Origin: Mycobacterium sp. 1164985.4
GTDB taxonomy: Bacteria; Actinomycetota; Actinomycetes; Mycobacteriales; Mycobacteriaceae
Length of the DNA stretch: 64,000 bases
Reading direction: 5' to 3'
Assembly: GCF_001668575.1 (NCBI RefSeq)
Contig: NZ_LZMD01000012.1
Location: forward strand, 17,632 to 81,631
The notes beneath the pieces are model-generated. The model was not told the origin of the DNA and did no database searches. It was given only the letters and a program-made list of their open reading frames with translations. Shown here piece by piece: positions 43,822-52,731 of the stretch (positions are counted from its first letter, which is position 1; the number at the start of each line of letters is the position of its first letter). The position numbers and the translations under genes are program-made.

Positions 43822-45467
43822 GAGAGTTCTCCGGTCGCCATCAACTCGGTCAACCGTGCTTTGTCGATCTTGTTGGTCGTGGTGTAGGGCAAGCGGCGGG
43901 GGTCGGGGAGGATCACCCACTTCTTCGGCACCTTGTACGCCGCGATCTGCTCACGGCACGCGGCCGCCAGGTCCTCGGCCGATGCGGTGCGTCCCTCGTT
44001 GAGCACCACGGCGGCACTGACGATCGCGCCCTTGTCCGGATCTGGTATGCCCACAACGTAGGCGATGCGCACCGGGTCGATGCGAGCCAGTGCGGCCTCG
44101 ACCTCCACCGGGGCGACGTTCGTGCCGGCGGTCTTGATCATCTCGTCGGTGCGGCCCGCGAAGTACAGGTGGCCGTCGTCGTCCCGATAGCCGGCGTCCC
44201 TGGTGTGCAGCCAGCCGTCATGGTCCACCACCTCATGCCAGTGCTTGCCGACCATTCCACGCAGCAATGCCGTTCCGCGCACACAGATCTCGCCGGTGAC
44301 GCCGTTGGGTACTTCGTTGCCCGCGTCGTCGACGATCTTGTGCTCGTAACCGGGCGCTGCGACACCCAGCGACCCGCGCTTGGCCTCGGGCAGCTCCTCG
44401 TGCGGGGGCCACCACGTGTGCGAACTGCAGGTCTCGGTCATTCCCAGCTGCGCGACTCGCAGCGACGGGTCAGGCGTGCGTCGCCCGGGGGGTAGCAGCA
44501 CCTGCTGGTAACCCTCGCGCAGGCTCGACAGATCGGTGGCGGCGAAGTCGGGATGATTGACCAGTGCGGGGCCGATATGAAGAAAACCCGTCGTGTAGGT
44601 GGCCTTTTCGCTTTCGAGGAGACGTAAGACCTCGCCCGCGTCAAACCGGTGCTCGGTGAGGATGGTCGCACCCACTTGCATGGGGCCGAGCATCCCGAAG
44701 ACCAGTCCGGCGACCCAGAAGAACACCATGGGTACGTAGATTCGGTCATGGTGGTCCCATTCGTGGGCGGTGGCGATGAACCGGGAGTGGGTGATCGCTG
44801 TCCCGTGAGTGTGAATGATGCCCTTGGGATTTGACGTGCTGCCCGAGGTGTAGATGACAAGCAGGTCGTCCGCCGCCCGCACGGTGGATTCGCACGACCG
44901 GAGGAAACCGGTCGGCACTGGGTCGGGCCAGGCGCTCGGCCAGCGGCGGCCGGGCCCGCCCAGCGGAAGAACGTTACGCAACTGGGGTAGTCGCTCAATC
45001 CGCAGTTGTCCGTCGACCTCGTCGAAGTCCCCGGCGGCGTATTCGATGCGCTCCAACAGATCCTTGCCCAGCAGGGTCTCGACGGCCAGCAGCGTGTGGA
45101 CGTCGGCATCGCGGAGCACCCAATGCAGTTCGCCGGGTTGGAAAAGGGTGTTGATCGGCACCGCGACCGCGCCGATTCGGGTGGCCGCGAGGAACGCGGT
45201 GACGAAGTCGGGGCCGTTGGGTGCCAGTATGCCGACTCGGACCCCCTTGGTGACGCCCGCGGCGAGCAGGCGGGCCGCCATGTCGGCGGATCGGGCCTCC
45301 ACCTCTGAGTAGGTGATTCGTTCGACGGTGCCGTCGCCCGTCGTGGAGACGACGAAGTCGTTCGAGCCGTGACGGGAGGTGACGGAGCACAGCATCGCGG
45401 GCAGCACCGCGTCGTACGGGAGCGGGTCGTAATGAAATGTTCTGGCAGCCCCCGTCGGTCGAGTCAT
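43818..45467 (-). CDS. AMP-dependent acyl-CoA synthetase/ligase
   Basis: A 549-residue ligase of the ANL superfamily. The phosphate loop is IYTSGSTSNPKGIIH, an adenine motif is near LGMTETCSS, and GWLHTRDAGYRDDDGHLYFAGRTDEMIKTAGTNV (in outline) carries the hinge and C-terminal lysine area, ending with the catalytic Lys in YTTTNKIDKA. It activates a carboxylic acid to its CoA thioester via an acyl-adenylate. ATG 45467 overlaps the crotonase stop by 4 nt. It probably supplies the entry step for the operon. Confidence 0.9.
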   Translation of the reverse strand: MTRPTGAARTFHYDPLPYDAVLPAMLCSVTSRHGSNDFVVSTTGDGTVERITYSEVEARSADMAARLLAAGVTKGVRVGILAPNGPDFVTAFLAATRIGAVAVPINTLFQPGELHWVLRDADVHTLLAVETLLGKDLLERIEYAAGDFDEVDGQLRIERLPQLRNVLPLGGPGRRWPSAWPDPVPTGFLRSCESTVRAADDLLVIYTSGSTSNPKGIIHTHGTAITHSRFIATAHEWDHHDRIYVPMVFFWVAGLVFGMLGPMQVGATILTEHRFDAGEVLRLLESEKATYTTGFLHIGPALVNHPDFAATDLSSLREGYQQVLLPPGRRTPDPSLRVAQLGMTETCSSHTWWPPHEELPEAKRGSLGVAAPGYEHKIVDDAGNEVPNGVTGEICVRGTALLRGMVGKHWHEVVDHDGWLHTRDAGYRDDDGHLYFAGRTDEMIKTAGTNVAPVEVEAALARIDPVRIAYVVGIPDPDKGAIVSAAVVLNEGRTASAEDLAAACREQIAAYKVPKKWVILPDPRRLPYTTTNKIDKARLTELMATGELS

Positions 45468-46231
45468 TCGACCACCCAGCGCGGTTCACGTTTCTCGGCG
45501 AACGCGGCCATTCCCTCTCGATAGTCGGGATGGGTCATCTGATGCTGCAGTACATAGCGGTAGGCCACGTCGTGCGCGGCGTGCAGGCCGACGTCGAGAC
45601 TGGACCACATCGCCTTGATGGACGCTTGCACGGTGGCGGGAGACAGCTTGGCGATCGACAAGGCGATCTCGCGTGCGCGCTCCTGCAGGCGCTGTGCGGG
45701 CACCACCTCATTGATCAGGCCGATCTCGTGGCCCCGGTGCGCACTGATGCGCCCGTCCTTGGTCAGCAGTGCGAGCTGCATCACCATCGACAGCGGCATG
45801 CGTCGCAATAGAACCGCCGGCTCGAGCGCGAACACGTTGCCGACCGCCAGATGCGTGTCGATCAGCTCAGCGTGTTCCGCGGCGATGATCAGATCGGCGT
45901 CGGCGACCTGATGCAGTGCGCCGCCGACCGCCATACCGTTGAGTGCGCATATGACCGGCTTCCACACGTTGTGATGCAACCGCGAACCGGGAACCTTGTT
46001 GCGGATACCGCTCTGCGCCGTGGCTCGGATGTCTTGTCCGGCGCAGAACGCCCGGTCGCCGGCACCGGTGATGATCGCCACGCGGATGCCGTGGTCGTCA
46101 CGCACCTGGCCCCAGGCCCATCCGAGCTCGGTTCGGGCCAGATCGTCGGTGGCGTTGAGCCGCTCGGGGCGGTTGATCGTGATCGTCGCGACGTGATCGC
46201 TCACGTCGAACAGAATTCTCTTCAGATCCAC
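45464..46231 (-). CDS. enoyl-CoA hydratase/isomerase (crotonase) family protein
   Basis: A 255-residue crotonase-fold protein. The oxyanion hole is ITGAGDRAFCAGQDIRA and ALNGMAVGGALHQVADADL; at the two usual catalytic Glu positions His appears (GGALH and DTHLAVG). Therefore it is unlikely to be a simple hydratase and may be an isomerase, thioesterase or C-C hydrolase. GTG 46231 (VDLKRILFDV) is chosen as the domain begins there. The gap to the upstream SDR is 76 nt and contains CAGAAGATGTCT. Confidence 0.85.
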   Translation of the reverse strand: MDLKRILFDVSDHVATITINRPERLNATDDLARTELGWAWGQVRDDHGIRVAIITGAGDRAFCAGQDIRATAQSGIRNKVPGSRLHHNVWKPVICALNGMAVGGALHQVADADLIIAAEHAELIDTHLAVGNVFALEPAVLLRRMPLSMVMQLALLTKDGRISAHRGHEIGLINEVVPAQRLQERAREIALSIAKLSPATVQASIKAMWSSLDVGLHAAHDVAYRYVLQHQMTHPDYREGMAAFAEKREPRWVVE

Positions 46232-46307
46232 CGAATCCCCCGGGCTCGAGGCGCGAACAGCGGTAAACAGAGTAGCAGAAGATGTCTCATCGTTCTGTGA
46301 GTTGCGG

Positions 46308-47057
46308 TCATGGGATCCACTGCCCACCTGAGACCGAGATGAGCTGACCGGTGAGATGTTTGGCCTCCGGTGAGCACAGGAACGCGACCGTGTTGGCCAC
46401 GTCCTGCGGCTCGCCGATGCGGCCCAGCAGCGTCGACGAACGCATGCGCTCCAGCTCGTCGTCGGTCTTGCGGGATAGCAGCCACGGCGTTGCGGTCGTA
46501 CCCACGACCACCGTGTTCACCCTGATGCCGAACGGCGCCAACTGCACCGCCATCAGCCGGCTCAGGCCTTCCACTCCGGCCTTCGCGGCCGCGTAGGCCG
46601 GCGGCCCGGTCCGGACGCCGTGAGCCGACACCGAGCTGACATTCACGATGACTCCGGATTTCTCCTCGACCATCTGCCGAGCAACGACCTGCCCCATCAC
46701 GAACGTGCCCTTGAGATTGACGTCGACGATGCGATCCCAGTCCTCGTCGGTTTGATCGAGAAAGCTGGCGGGCAGGGTCATTCCGGCGTTGTTCACCAGG
46801 GCGCGGATGGGACCGTGCTCAGCGGTGAGCTCGCGCATCGCCCGCTCGACTGACGGGCGGTCGGTGATCGACAGCTCCAACGGAACCAGCAGCCCCGCAC
46901 GCCACGCGGGCGACTCCTTGGCACGCGCGACCGCCTTGGCGTTGACGTCGACCGCCGCGGTGCGGTATCCGGCCTCGATCAACGCCTCGACGATCGCTTC
47001 GCCGATGCCGCGCGCCCCACCGGTGACTACCGCTACGGGGCGTAGCTCATCCGACAC
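46308..47057 (-). CDS. short-chain dehydrogenase/reductase (FabG-like)
   Basis: A 249-residue classical SDR. It has VVTGGARGIGEAIVEALIE, AVDVNAKAV (Asp for NAD binding), LVNNAGMT, VNVSSVSAHGVRTG and YAAAKAGVEGLSRLMA, and VAFLCSPEAKHLTGQLISVSGGQW at the end. The Asp after strand 2 favours NAD(H). It probably oxidises a 3-hydroxyacyl-CoA in the operon. GTG start, 11 nt into the TetR stop region, so the two are coupled. Confidence 0.9.
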   Translation of the reverse strand: MSDELRPVAVVTGGARGIGEAIVEALIEAGYRTAAVDVNAKAVARAKESPAWRAGLLVPLELSITDRPSVERAMRELTAEHGPIRALVNNAGMTLPASFLDQTDEDWDRIVDVNLKGTFVMGQVVARQMVEEKSGVIVNVSSVSAHGVRTGPPAYAAAKAGVEGLSRLMAVQLAPFGIRVNTVVVGTTATPWLLSRKTDDELERMRSSTLLGRIGEPQDVANTVAFLCSPEAKHLTGQLISVSGGQWIP

Positions 47058-47670
47058 GACGACTCCCGGCCTGCTTCGACTCGCGCTCGATTCGGTTGAT
47101 CGACGGACGCAGCAGGTGCACGGCCTCCGACATCATGGCGGCCAAATCGCCTGTCCCACGGCCCGATACCCACAGGTCGATTGCCGTTCGGTTGGCACCG
47201 TTGACCAAGTTTGCGGCCAGCCGGGGACGCATGTCGACATCGGGCTCGACGCCCAGCCACCGCGCCACTTCGACCGTCATCTGGTCGATCCAGTCGTCGT
47301 TGATGCGCAGCATGGTGGCCCGCAGGGCCGGCAGTTCGCCGTACATCGCGGCGCGCACCAGGAAGATCTCCGGGTTCTCGGCGATGGCGGTGGCCACCGC
47401 TTCGGACGCTTCGGCCAGTGCGTCCCACAGCGAGCCGGAGTGAGCCGCGCGGAATCGCCGGATCGCCTCCGCCAGACGGTCGGCGTACCCGTGGAAGAGG
47501 ATGTCGTCCTTGGCAGCGAAGTGGTGAAAGAACGTTCTCGGTGCGACGCCGGCCACCTCCGCGATCTGCTCGACAGTGGTTTGTTCGTATCCCCTGGTGG
47601 TGAAAAGCTCGATGGCGGCCGCGATCAGTGCCTCGCGGTTTCGCCGGCCTCGTGCGCGCCGTTGATCCAT
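47047..47670 (-). CDS. TetR family transcriptional regulator
   Basis: A 207-residue regulator with MDQRRARGRRNREALIAAA and the HTH TTVEQIAEVAGVAPRTFFHHF. It lies within the minus operon, 2 nt after the MaoC-type gene. ATG 47670 has AGGA 8 nt upstream; the ATG at 47679 does not. A TetR inside an operon usually controls it. The 21-bp palindrome at 48567-48587 between this operon and the divergent one is the leading candidate for its binding site. Confidence 0.88.
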   Translation of the reverse strand: MDQRRARGRRNREALIAAAIELFTTRGYEQTTVEQIAEVAGVAPRTFFHHFAAKDDILFHGYADRLAEAIRRFRAAHSGSLWDALAEASEAVATAIAENPEIFLVRAAMYGELPALRATMLRINDDWIDQMTVEVARWLGVEPDVDMRPRLAANLVNGANRTAIDLWVSGRGTGDLAAMMSEAVHLLRPSINRIERESKQAGSRRVG

Positions 47671-47672
47671 GC

Positions 47673-48512
47673 TCAGCATCCTGCCAATGTCGCGGTGCCG
47701 GAACGCAGGGAAACGACGTCGCCCTGCACGGTCCGGAAGCGAACGCGCGTGCCGTCGCGCCAGATTTCCGTGCGCAGTTGAGCATCGAGCTCGACCGGCT
47801 TTGCGAATCGGCAGCTGATGGAGGTCAGTGCCGCCGGATCGCCCCCGCCCGCGAGGGTGATCAGGGCACGTGCGGCGAACCCCAACGTGCATAGACCGTG
47901 CAGGAAGACGTCGTCGAAACCGAACTTGCGGGCCACGGCGGGATCGATGTGCAGCGGGTTGCGGTCACCGCTCAGCCGGTAGATCGCCGCCTGTTCGGGC
48001 CGGACGTCGTCGGTGTGGACCCCGTCGGGTGTGCCCTGCGGGGTGTCGACGGCAGCCGGTCCTCGCGATCCTCCGAAACCTCCCGCTCCGAGCACCATGG
48101 TCTGCGAGGACGCGCGGAAGAGGGGACCCTCGTCGTCGACTCCGACCGACGACACCTCGATGGCAGCGTGCTTGCCGGTGTCCCACAGCGCCGACACCTC
48201 CGCGGTGACACCCACCTCGCCGCTGGGGCGCAGCGGACGTTCGAGTTCCAGCGACTGGGCCGAATGCACGATCGGGGCCTGACCGAGTTGCAGCGTCGTA
48301 CGCAGATCCTTGACCGCCCACCAGTTCGCGATCAGCGCGAAGGTGGGAAGGACCGCGGGCCCGCAGTGCTCATCGAGCAGCTGCCGTTCCGCCGGCGGGC
48401 GCGCCCCGACCCCGAGCGCGTAGAGGATGCAATCCGTCTCCGTCCAGCGGTAGGTCGTGGGGGCCAGGGTGGTGCCGACCATGCTGGCGGACAGGGTCGC
48501 GGATGCGGTCAC
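47673..48512 (-). CDS. MaoC-type double hotdog (R)-hydratase
   Basis: A 279-residue protein with two hotdog folds. The first (about 10-130) is FAS1-like; the second contains the hydratase motif YRLSGDRNPLHIDPAVA (catalytic Asp and His) followed by FGFDDVFLHGLCTLGFAARAL. It should hydrate an enoyl-CoA to the (R)-3-hydroxy form, as HtdY/ChsH-type enzymes do with large or branched acyl groups. GTG 48512 has GGAGG 5 nt upstream. First gene of the minus operon. Confidence 0.88.
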   Translation of the reverse strand: MTASATLSASMVGTTLAPTTYRWTETDCILYALGVGARPPAERQLLDEHCGPAVLPTFALIANWWAVKDLRTTLQLGQAPIVHSAQSLELERPLRPSGEVGVTAEVSALWDTGKHAAIEVSSVGVDDEGPLFRASSQTMVLGAGGFGGSRGPAAVDTPQGTPDGVHTDDVRPEQAAIYRLSGDRNPLHIDPAVARKFGFDDVFLHGLCTLGFAARALITLAGGGDPAALTSISCRFAKPVELDAQLRTEIWRDGTRVRFRTVQGDVVSLRSGTATLAGC

Positions 48513-48566
48513 ATGGCCCTCCACGGCGATAGAACGGATTGACGTGATCTGTTCAATCGTGCAATA

Positions 48567-48587
48567 TAGTCGCAGTAACTGCAACTA
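48567..48587. promoter_or_regulatory. 21-bp palindrome between divergent operons, probable operator
   Basis: TAGTCGCAGT (48567-48576), a central A, and ACTGCAACTA (48578-48587) give 9 of 10 pairs. The site lies between the starts at 48512 (minus) and 48610 (plus). TATAGT (48565-48570), a possible -10 for the plus side, overlaps it, so a bound protein would repress both operons. The TetR at 47047-47670 is the best candidate. Confidence 0.65.
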
Positions 48588-48609
48588 CATTCTCAGCGGA
48601 GGCGTTGAC

Positions 48610-49683
48610 ATGCGGTTCGGCGTGTTCATCCTCGGTGACAAGCCCAATCACCTCAGCCACCAAGATGTCCTAGCCAATGTGCTCGAGGAGGTGCGGTGGG
48701 CCGAGGAACTCGGCTACGACGAGGTCTGGCTCGCCGAGCACCACTTCTCGCCCTACGGCACCCTCGCGGATCTGCCCCTGGTGGCTGCGGCGATAGCGGC
48801 GCAGACCGAACGGATCCGCATCGGTACCGCGTGCATGGTCGCCCCGTTCCACGATCCGATCCGTCTCGCCGAGCGCATCGCCATGGTCGACAACCTCAGC
48901 GGAGGGCGGTTCGATGCCGGCTTCGGACGCGGCTACCAGGCGCACGAGTTCAAGGGTTTCGGAATTCCGATGGATGAGGCCACCGCGCGGTATCAGGAAT
49001 GCGTCGAGATCGTCAATTTGCTGCTGGCGCAGGAGAATGTCACCTACTCAGGTAAGTATTGGCAGCTGGAGGACGTCACCATTCATCCCCGACCGGTGCA
49101 GGATCCTATTCCCGTGTGGGGCACGGTGATGAAGACGCCGTCGAGCTTCGAGTGGTTGGCCGACAAGGGATTCGGTGCGATCATCGGCAATCCGTACCAG
49201 GTCGACCCCGACCTGCAGGGAGCTTTGGACATCTACCTCGAGACGCAGGCCAAGATGGGGCTCACCGCGGCCACCGGCAACGTTTGGGCATTATTGAACG
49301 CGTTCTGTCACTCCGACGACTCGTTCGCCAGAACCTATCCGCAGGAGAGCGTCGAGTTGTCCATCCAGACGCACCGCAAGTACTCCAGCCCGTTCGAGCG
49401 CGGCGGCGACATCCCGGCGGACTACAAGGCGTATGCCGACTGGTTCGACAAGCACGACAAACAAAGCTACGAGCAGGTTCTCAACTCGCATCTCACGCTG
49501 ATGGGCAGCCCCGATCGCATCATCGAGAAGATGCGCACGGTCATCGACATGGGCTGGCGCAACATCATGTTGCGCATGTCGCGCGGTGGCGCGATGGATC
49601 GCGCCAAGGTCCACGATTCGATGAAGCTCTTCGCCGAAGAGGTGATCCCGGTGGCAAGCGAACTCGCGGCGGCGCCGGCTTGA
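48610..49683 (+). CDS. LLM class flavin-dependent oxidoreductase
   Basis: A 357-residue bacterial-luciferase-like monooxygenase or F420/FMN oxidoreductase. It starts MRFGVFILGDKP and carries YDEVWLAEHHFSPYG, RIRIGTACMVAPFHDP and NLSGGRFDAGFGRGY, all standard for the family. The flavin (FMNH2 or F420H2) and the substrate are unknown; no reductase is adjacent. GGAGG lies 7 nt before the ATG. It is the first gene of the plus operon, and its stop overlaps the TTG start of the ligase. Confidence 0.88.
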   Translation: MRFGVFILGDKPNHLSHQDVLANVLEEVRWAEELGYDEVWLAEHHFSPYGTLADLPLVAAAIAAQTERIRIGTACMVAPFHDPIRLAERIAMVDNLSGGRFDAGFGRGYQAHEFKGFGIPMDEATARYQECVEIVNLLLAQENVTYSGKYWQLEDVTIHPRPVQDPIPVWGTVMKTPSSFEWLADKGFGAIIGNPYQVDPDLQGALDIYLETQAKMGLTAATGNVWALLNAFCHSDDSFARTYPQESVELSIQTHRKYSSPFERGGDIPADYKAYADWFDKHDKQSYEQVLNSHLTLMGSPDRIIEKMRTVIDMGWRNIMLRMSRGGAMDRAKVHDSMKLFAEEVIPVASELAAAPA

Positions 49684-51173
49684 GTCAGCAGCTCACCGCT
49701 CGCATTCGAGCCGTGCTGGCGCTGGACCCGGCGGCCCCCGCCGTCGAGTACGACGGGGTGTGGACCGACTGGGGTGCCATCGCTGACGTCGCAACCGAAG
49801 TCAAAAGGCGGTTGACGGCAGCGGAATTGGCTAACGGCGCGCCGATCGGACTCGTCCTGCGCAATCATCCGGCGATGGTGGCGGCGATGCTGGGCGTTCT
49901 GCTCGCCAACGCCTGCGTCGTCACGATCAACCCGTCGAACGGGGACACCCGGCTGGCCTCCGACATCGAGGAGCTGCGCCTGCCCGCCGTTGTCGCAACC
50001 TGCACCGATTGGCAGCGACCGTCGATGGTTGCGGCGGCTGCGGGCGCGGTCGGTCTCGAGGTGAGTACGACGCCACCGACCGTGGAGGTCGTCGCCGGCT
50101 TGGAGCATCCGGGCGCCGGGCCCTTCCGCACTGAACCACCCGGTGTGGCGGTCGAGATGCTGACCAGCGGCACCACCGGCCCGCCGAAGCGGGTTCCGTT
50201 GTCATACGACTCATTTGCACACACGCTGTCGGCAGCGGGTGCCCACTACGGCTCGAGTGACGCGGGAGGCGTGCGCCTGCGCTCGGGCGTCGCCATCGTC
50301 AGCTCGCCGCTGGTGCACATGTCCGGCCTGTTCCGCACCCTACTGAACCTCTGCGAAGGACGCAGGGTCGCACTGTTGGAGCGGTTCCGGGTGGCGGATT
50401 TCGTCGACCTCGTCGTGCGCCACCGGCCCAGAGCGGTGAGCCTCGTACCGTCGGCGCTGGCGATGGTGCTCGACGCCGATGTGCCACCCGAGGTGTTCTC
50501 CAGCGTGCAGGTGGTCACCTCCGGTACGGCGCCACTGCCGGTGCCCGTTCAGGAGGCCTTCGAGGCGCGGTACGACGTCGCGGTGTTGCCGTCGTACGGG
50601 GCCACCGAGTTTGCGGGCGGCGTCGCGGGCTGGAACCTGGCACTGCACCGTGAATGGGCAAAGGCGAAGCGGGGCAGTGTTGGTCGTCCGCAGAGCGGCC
50701 GCGAAGTGCGCGTCGTGTCGGTCGACGACGGCAGTGAGCTATCCGCAGGCGGTCAGGGCCTGATCGAGGTCCGGACTGACGGCGGCGAGTGGGTTCGCAC
50801 CACGGATCTCGGCCGGGTCGACGAGGATGGCTTTCTGTACGTCGACGGCCGCATCGACGACGTGATCATTCGAGGTGGCTTCAAGATCGCCCCGGCGGAC
50901 ATCGTGGCCGCGCTGCGCGGTCACCCTGCCGTGCGTGACGCCGGAGTCACCGGACTTCCCGACGAGCGCTTGGGGGCTGTGCCGGTCGCCGCCGTGGAAC
51001 TCGTCGACGGTGCGCAGGTCGAACCCGACGACCTGCTCGATTTCGTCGGCCAGCACCTCACCCGATACCAGGTGCCGGTGCAGCTGCGGATCGTCGACGA
51101 ACTTCCGCGCACGCCGTCGTTGAAGGTGAGTCAGCCCGGGCTGCGCGAACTGTTCGAACAGGAGAACGTGTGA
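49680..51173 (+). CDS. AMP-dependent acyl-CoA synthetase/ligase
   Basis: A 497-residue ANL-superfamily ligase. The phosphate loop is MLTSGTTGPPKRVPL, the second motif SYGATEFAGG, the acidic motif WVRTTDLGRVDEDGFLYVDGR, the hinge IIRGGFKI and the final Lys in RTPSLKVSQ. A TTG at 49680 overlaps the previous stop (TTGA), so translation is coupled. It activates an acid to CoA ester or adenylate; together with the ligase at 43818 the cluster has two, suggesting two entry points. Confidence 0.9.
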   Translation: MSQQLTARIRAVLALDPAAPAVEYDGVWTDWGAIADVATEVKRRLTAAELANGAPIGLVLRNHPAMVAAMLGVLLANACVVTINPSNGDTRLASDIEELRLPAVVATCTDWQRPSMVAAAAGAVGLEVSTTPPTVEVVAGLEHPGAGPFRTEPPGVAVEMLTSGTTGPPKRVPLSYDSFAHTLSAAGAHYGSSDAGGVRLRSGVAIVSSPLVHMSGLFRTLLNLCEGRRVALLERFRVADFVDLVVRHRPRAVSLVPSALAMVLDADVPPEVFSSVQVVTSGTAPLPVPVQEAFEARYDVAVLPSYGATEFAGGVAGWNLALHREWAKAKRGSVGRPQSGREVRVVSVDDGSELSAGGQGLIEVRTDGGEWVRTTDLGRVDEDGFLYVDGRIDDVIIRGGFKIAPADIVAALRGHPAVRDAGVTGLPDERLGAVPVAAVELVDGAQVEPDDLLDFVGQHLTRYQVPVQLRIVDELPRTPSLKVSQPGLRELFEQENV

Positions 51174-52339
51174 ATCGCAACATTCGTGGCGCCGCCGCCG
51201 TCATCGGGGTCGCCGACGAGGTGTCACCGTCGGGTGTCATCGATGTGCCGCTCCGTGAGCTCGAAGCGCGTGTCATCAGCGCCGCGCTCGCGGACGCCGG
51301 CCTCTCGCTGCGCGATGTCGACGGTCTGTGCACATGCACCGGTGGTACGTTGATGCATTCGGTCGAGTTGGCCGAATACCTCGGGATCACACCGCGATTC
51401 ACCGATGCGACGCAGACCGGTGGCGCGAGTTACGGGCTGTACATCGAGCACGCCGTCGCCGCGATCTCCGCCGGCCTCGCCGAGACCGTGGTGATCGTCT
51501 ACGCCTCGACGCCGCGTGCGGCGCGCAAGCGCGGCGAGAAGGGACTGGGTGTGTTCGCCACACCCGAACGCCTCGAGTGGGAAACACCGTTCGGGGTGAT
51601 GCTTCCGATCAGCGCGTACGCACTCGCCGCCAGTCGCCACATGGCGGCCTACGGCACCACGGCCGAGCAGCTCGCACAGATCGCGGTCGACACGAGGGCG
51701 TGGGCGGTGCGCAATCCGCGCGCACATCTGCGCGACGCGATCACCGTCGATGACGTCCTCGGCTCGGGCTACCTCGCCGAACCCGTCCACAAGCTCGAAT
51801 GTTGTCTGGTCACCGACGGCGCAGCCGCGATCGTCATCACCAGCGCACAGCGAGCCCGCGATCTCGGCAGGCCCGTCTACGTGTTGGGCGCGGCGTCGGC
51901 GGCATCGCACGCGATGATCACCCAGATGCCCGACCTCACCGTCACTCCCGGTGCGGTGTCCGGTCCGACGGCGTTCGCCGCCGCGCGTCTGACGCCGGAC
52001 CAGATCGACGTCGTGCAGTTGTACGACTCGTTCACCATCACCGTGCTGCTGGCGTTGGAGGATCTCGGATTCTGCAAGAAGGGGGAGGGCGGAGCGTTCG
52101 TCGCCGACGGTGTGCTCGCGCCCGGCGGCGCCCTTCCGGGCCAGACCACCGGCGGCGGGCTCGCGTACACACATCCCGGCGCGTTCGGGGCGTTCCTGCT
52201 CGTCGAGGCCGCCCGCCAGGTGCGCGGTGAATGCGGCGAACGACAGGTGCCCGGCGCGCAGACCGCCCTGGCGCACGGCACGGGCGGTGTGTTGTCCGCG
52301 ACCTCCACGGTCATCCTCGGATCGGAGGCGACGCTGTGA
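51170..52339 (+). CDS. non-classical thiolase / lipid-transfer (SCP-x, Ltp2-like) protein
   Basis: A 389-residue thiolase-fold protein. The usual acylated Cys region reads TQTGGASYGLYIEHAVAAI, without Cys, and the C-terminal part keeps HPGAFGAFLLVEA and a GTGGVLSATSTV end. Such proteins with a DUF35 partner (here the next gene) are aldolases or retro-aldolases acting on side chains of steroids and other acyl-CoAs, for example Ltp2. GTG start overlaps the ligase stop by 4 nt; the DUF35 gene overlaps its end by 4 nt. Confidence 0.87.
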   Translation: MNRNIRGAAAVIGVADEVSPSGVIDVPLRELEARVISAALADAGLSLRDVDGLCTCTGGTLMHSVELAEYLGITPRFTDATQTGGASYGLYIEHAVAAISAGLAETVVIVYASTPRAARKRGEKGLGVFATPERLEWETPFGVMLPISAYALAASRHMAAYGTTAEQLAQIAVDTRAWAVRNPRAHLRDAITVDDVLGSGYLAEPVHKLECCLVTDGAAAIVITSAQRARDLGRPVYVLGAASAASHAMITQMPDLTVTPGAVSGPTAFAAARLTPDQIDVVQLYDSFTITVLLALEDLGFCKKGEGGAFVADGVLAPGGALPGQTTGGGLAYTHPGAFGAFLLVEAARQVRGECGERQVPGAQTALAHGTGGVLSATSTVILGSEATL

Positions 52340-52731
52340 GCGAAGGATTGCCGGTGCCCGAACCAACCGCGGTCTCGGCACCGTTCTGGGCGGCGACGCG
52401 GGAACATCAACTGGTGATGCAGCGGTGCGAGTCGTGTCTGCGACTGGTCTGGTACCCGCGACATGTGTGCCCGCACTGCGGCGAGTTCTCGTTGCGCTGG
52501 GAGCAGCTCAGTGGACGAGGCGTCGTCTACGCGGTGAGCGTGCACCATCGTGCCGCACATCCGGCCTTCGCGGACCGGGTGCCCTACTCGGTGGTGCTGG
52601 TCGACCTGGACGAGGGCGCCCGAATCATGTCGAACGTGTTCGGTCCACCCCCCGCGGTCGGGGATGGGGTATCGATCGCGTGGTTACCCCTGGACGACGG
52701 CCGCCACCTGCCCACCTTCCAGCCGCTATGA
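52336..52731 (+). CDS. Zn-ribbon OB-fold (DUF35) protein, thiolase partner
   Basis: A 131-residue protein. The zinc ribbon is CESCLRLVWYPRHVCPHCG, with two CxxC pairs, followed by an OB-fold (GRGVVYAVSVHH, YSVVLVDLDEGARIMSNV). Members form tight complexes with thiolases, either as acyl-CoA binding or as scaffold. Its direct overlap with the thiolase-like gene supports a two-subunit aldolase. GTG start inside the previous stop codon. Confidence 0.88.
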   Translation: MSEGLPVPEPTAVSAPFWAATREHQLVMQRCESCLRLVWYPRHVCPHCGEFSLRWEQLSGRGVVYAVSVHHRAAHPAFADRVPYSVVLVDLDEGARIMSNVFGPPPAVGDGVSIAWLPLDDGRHLPTFQPL

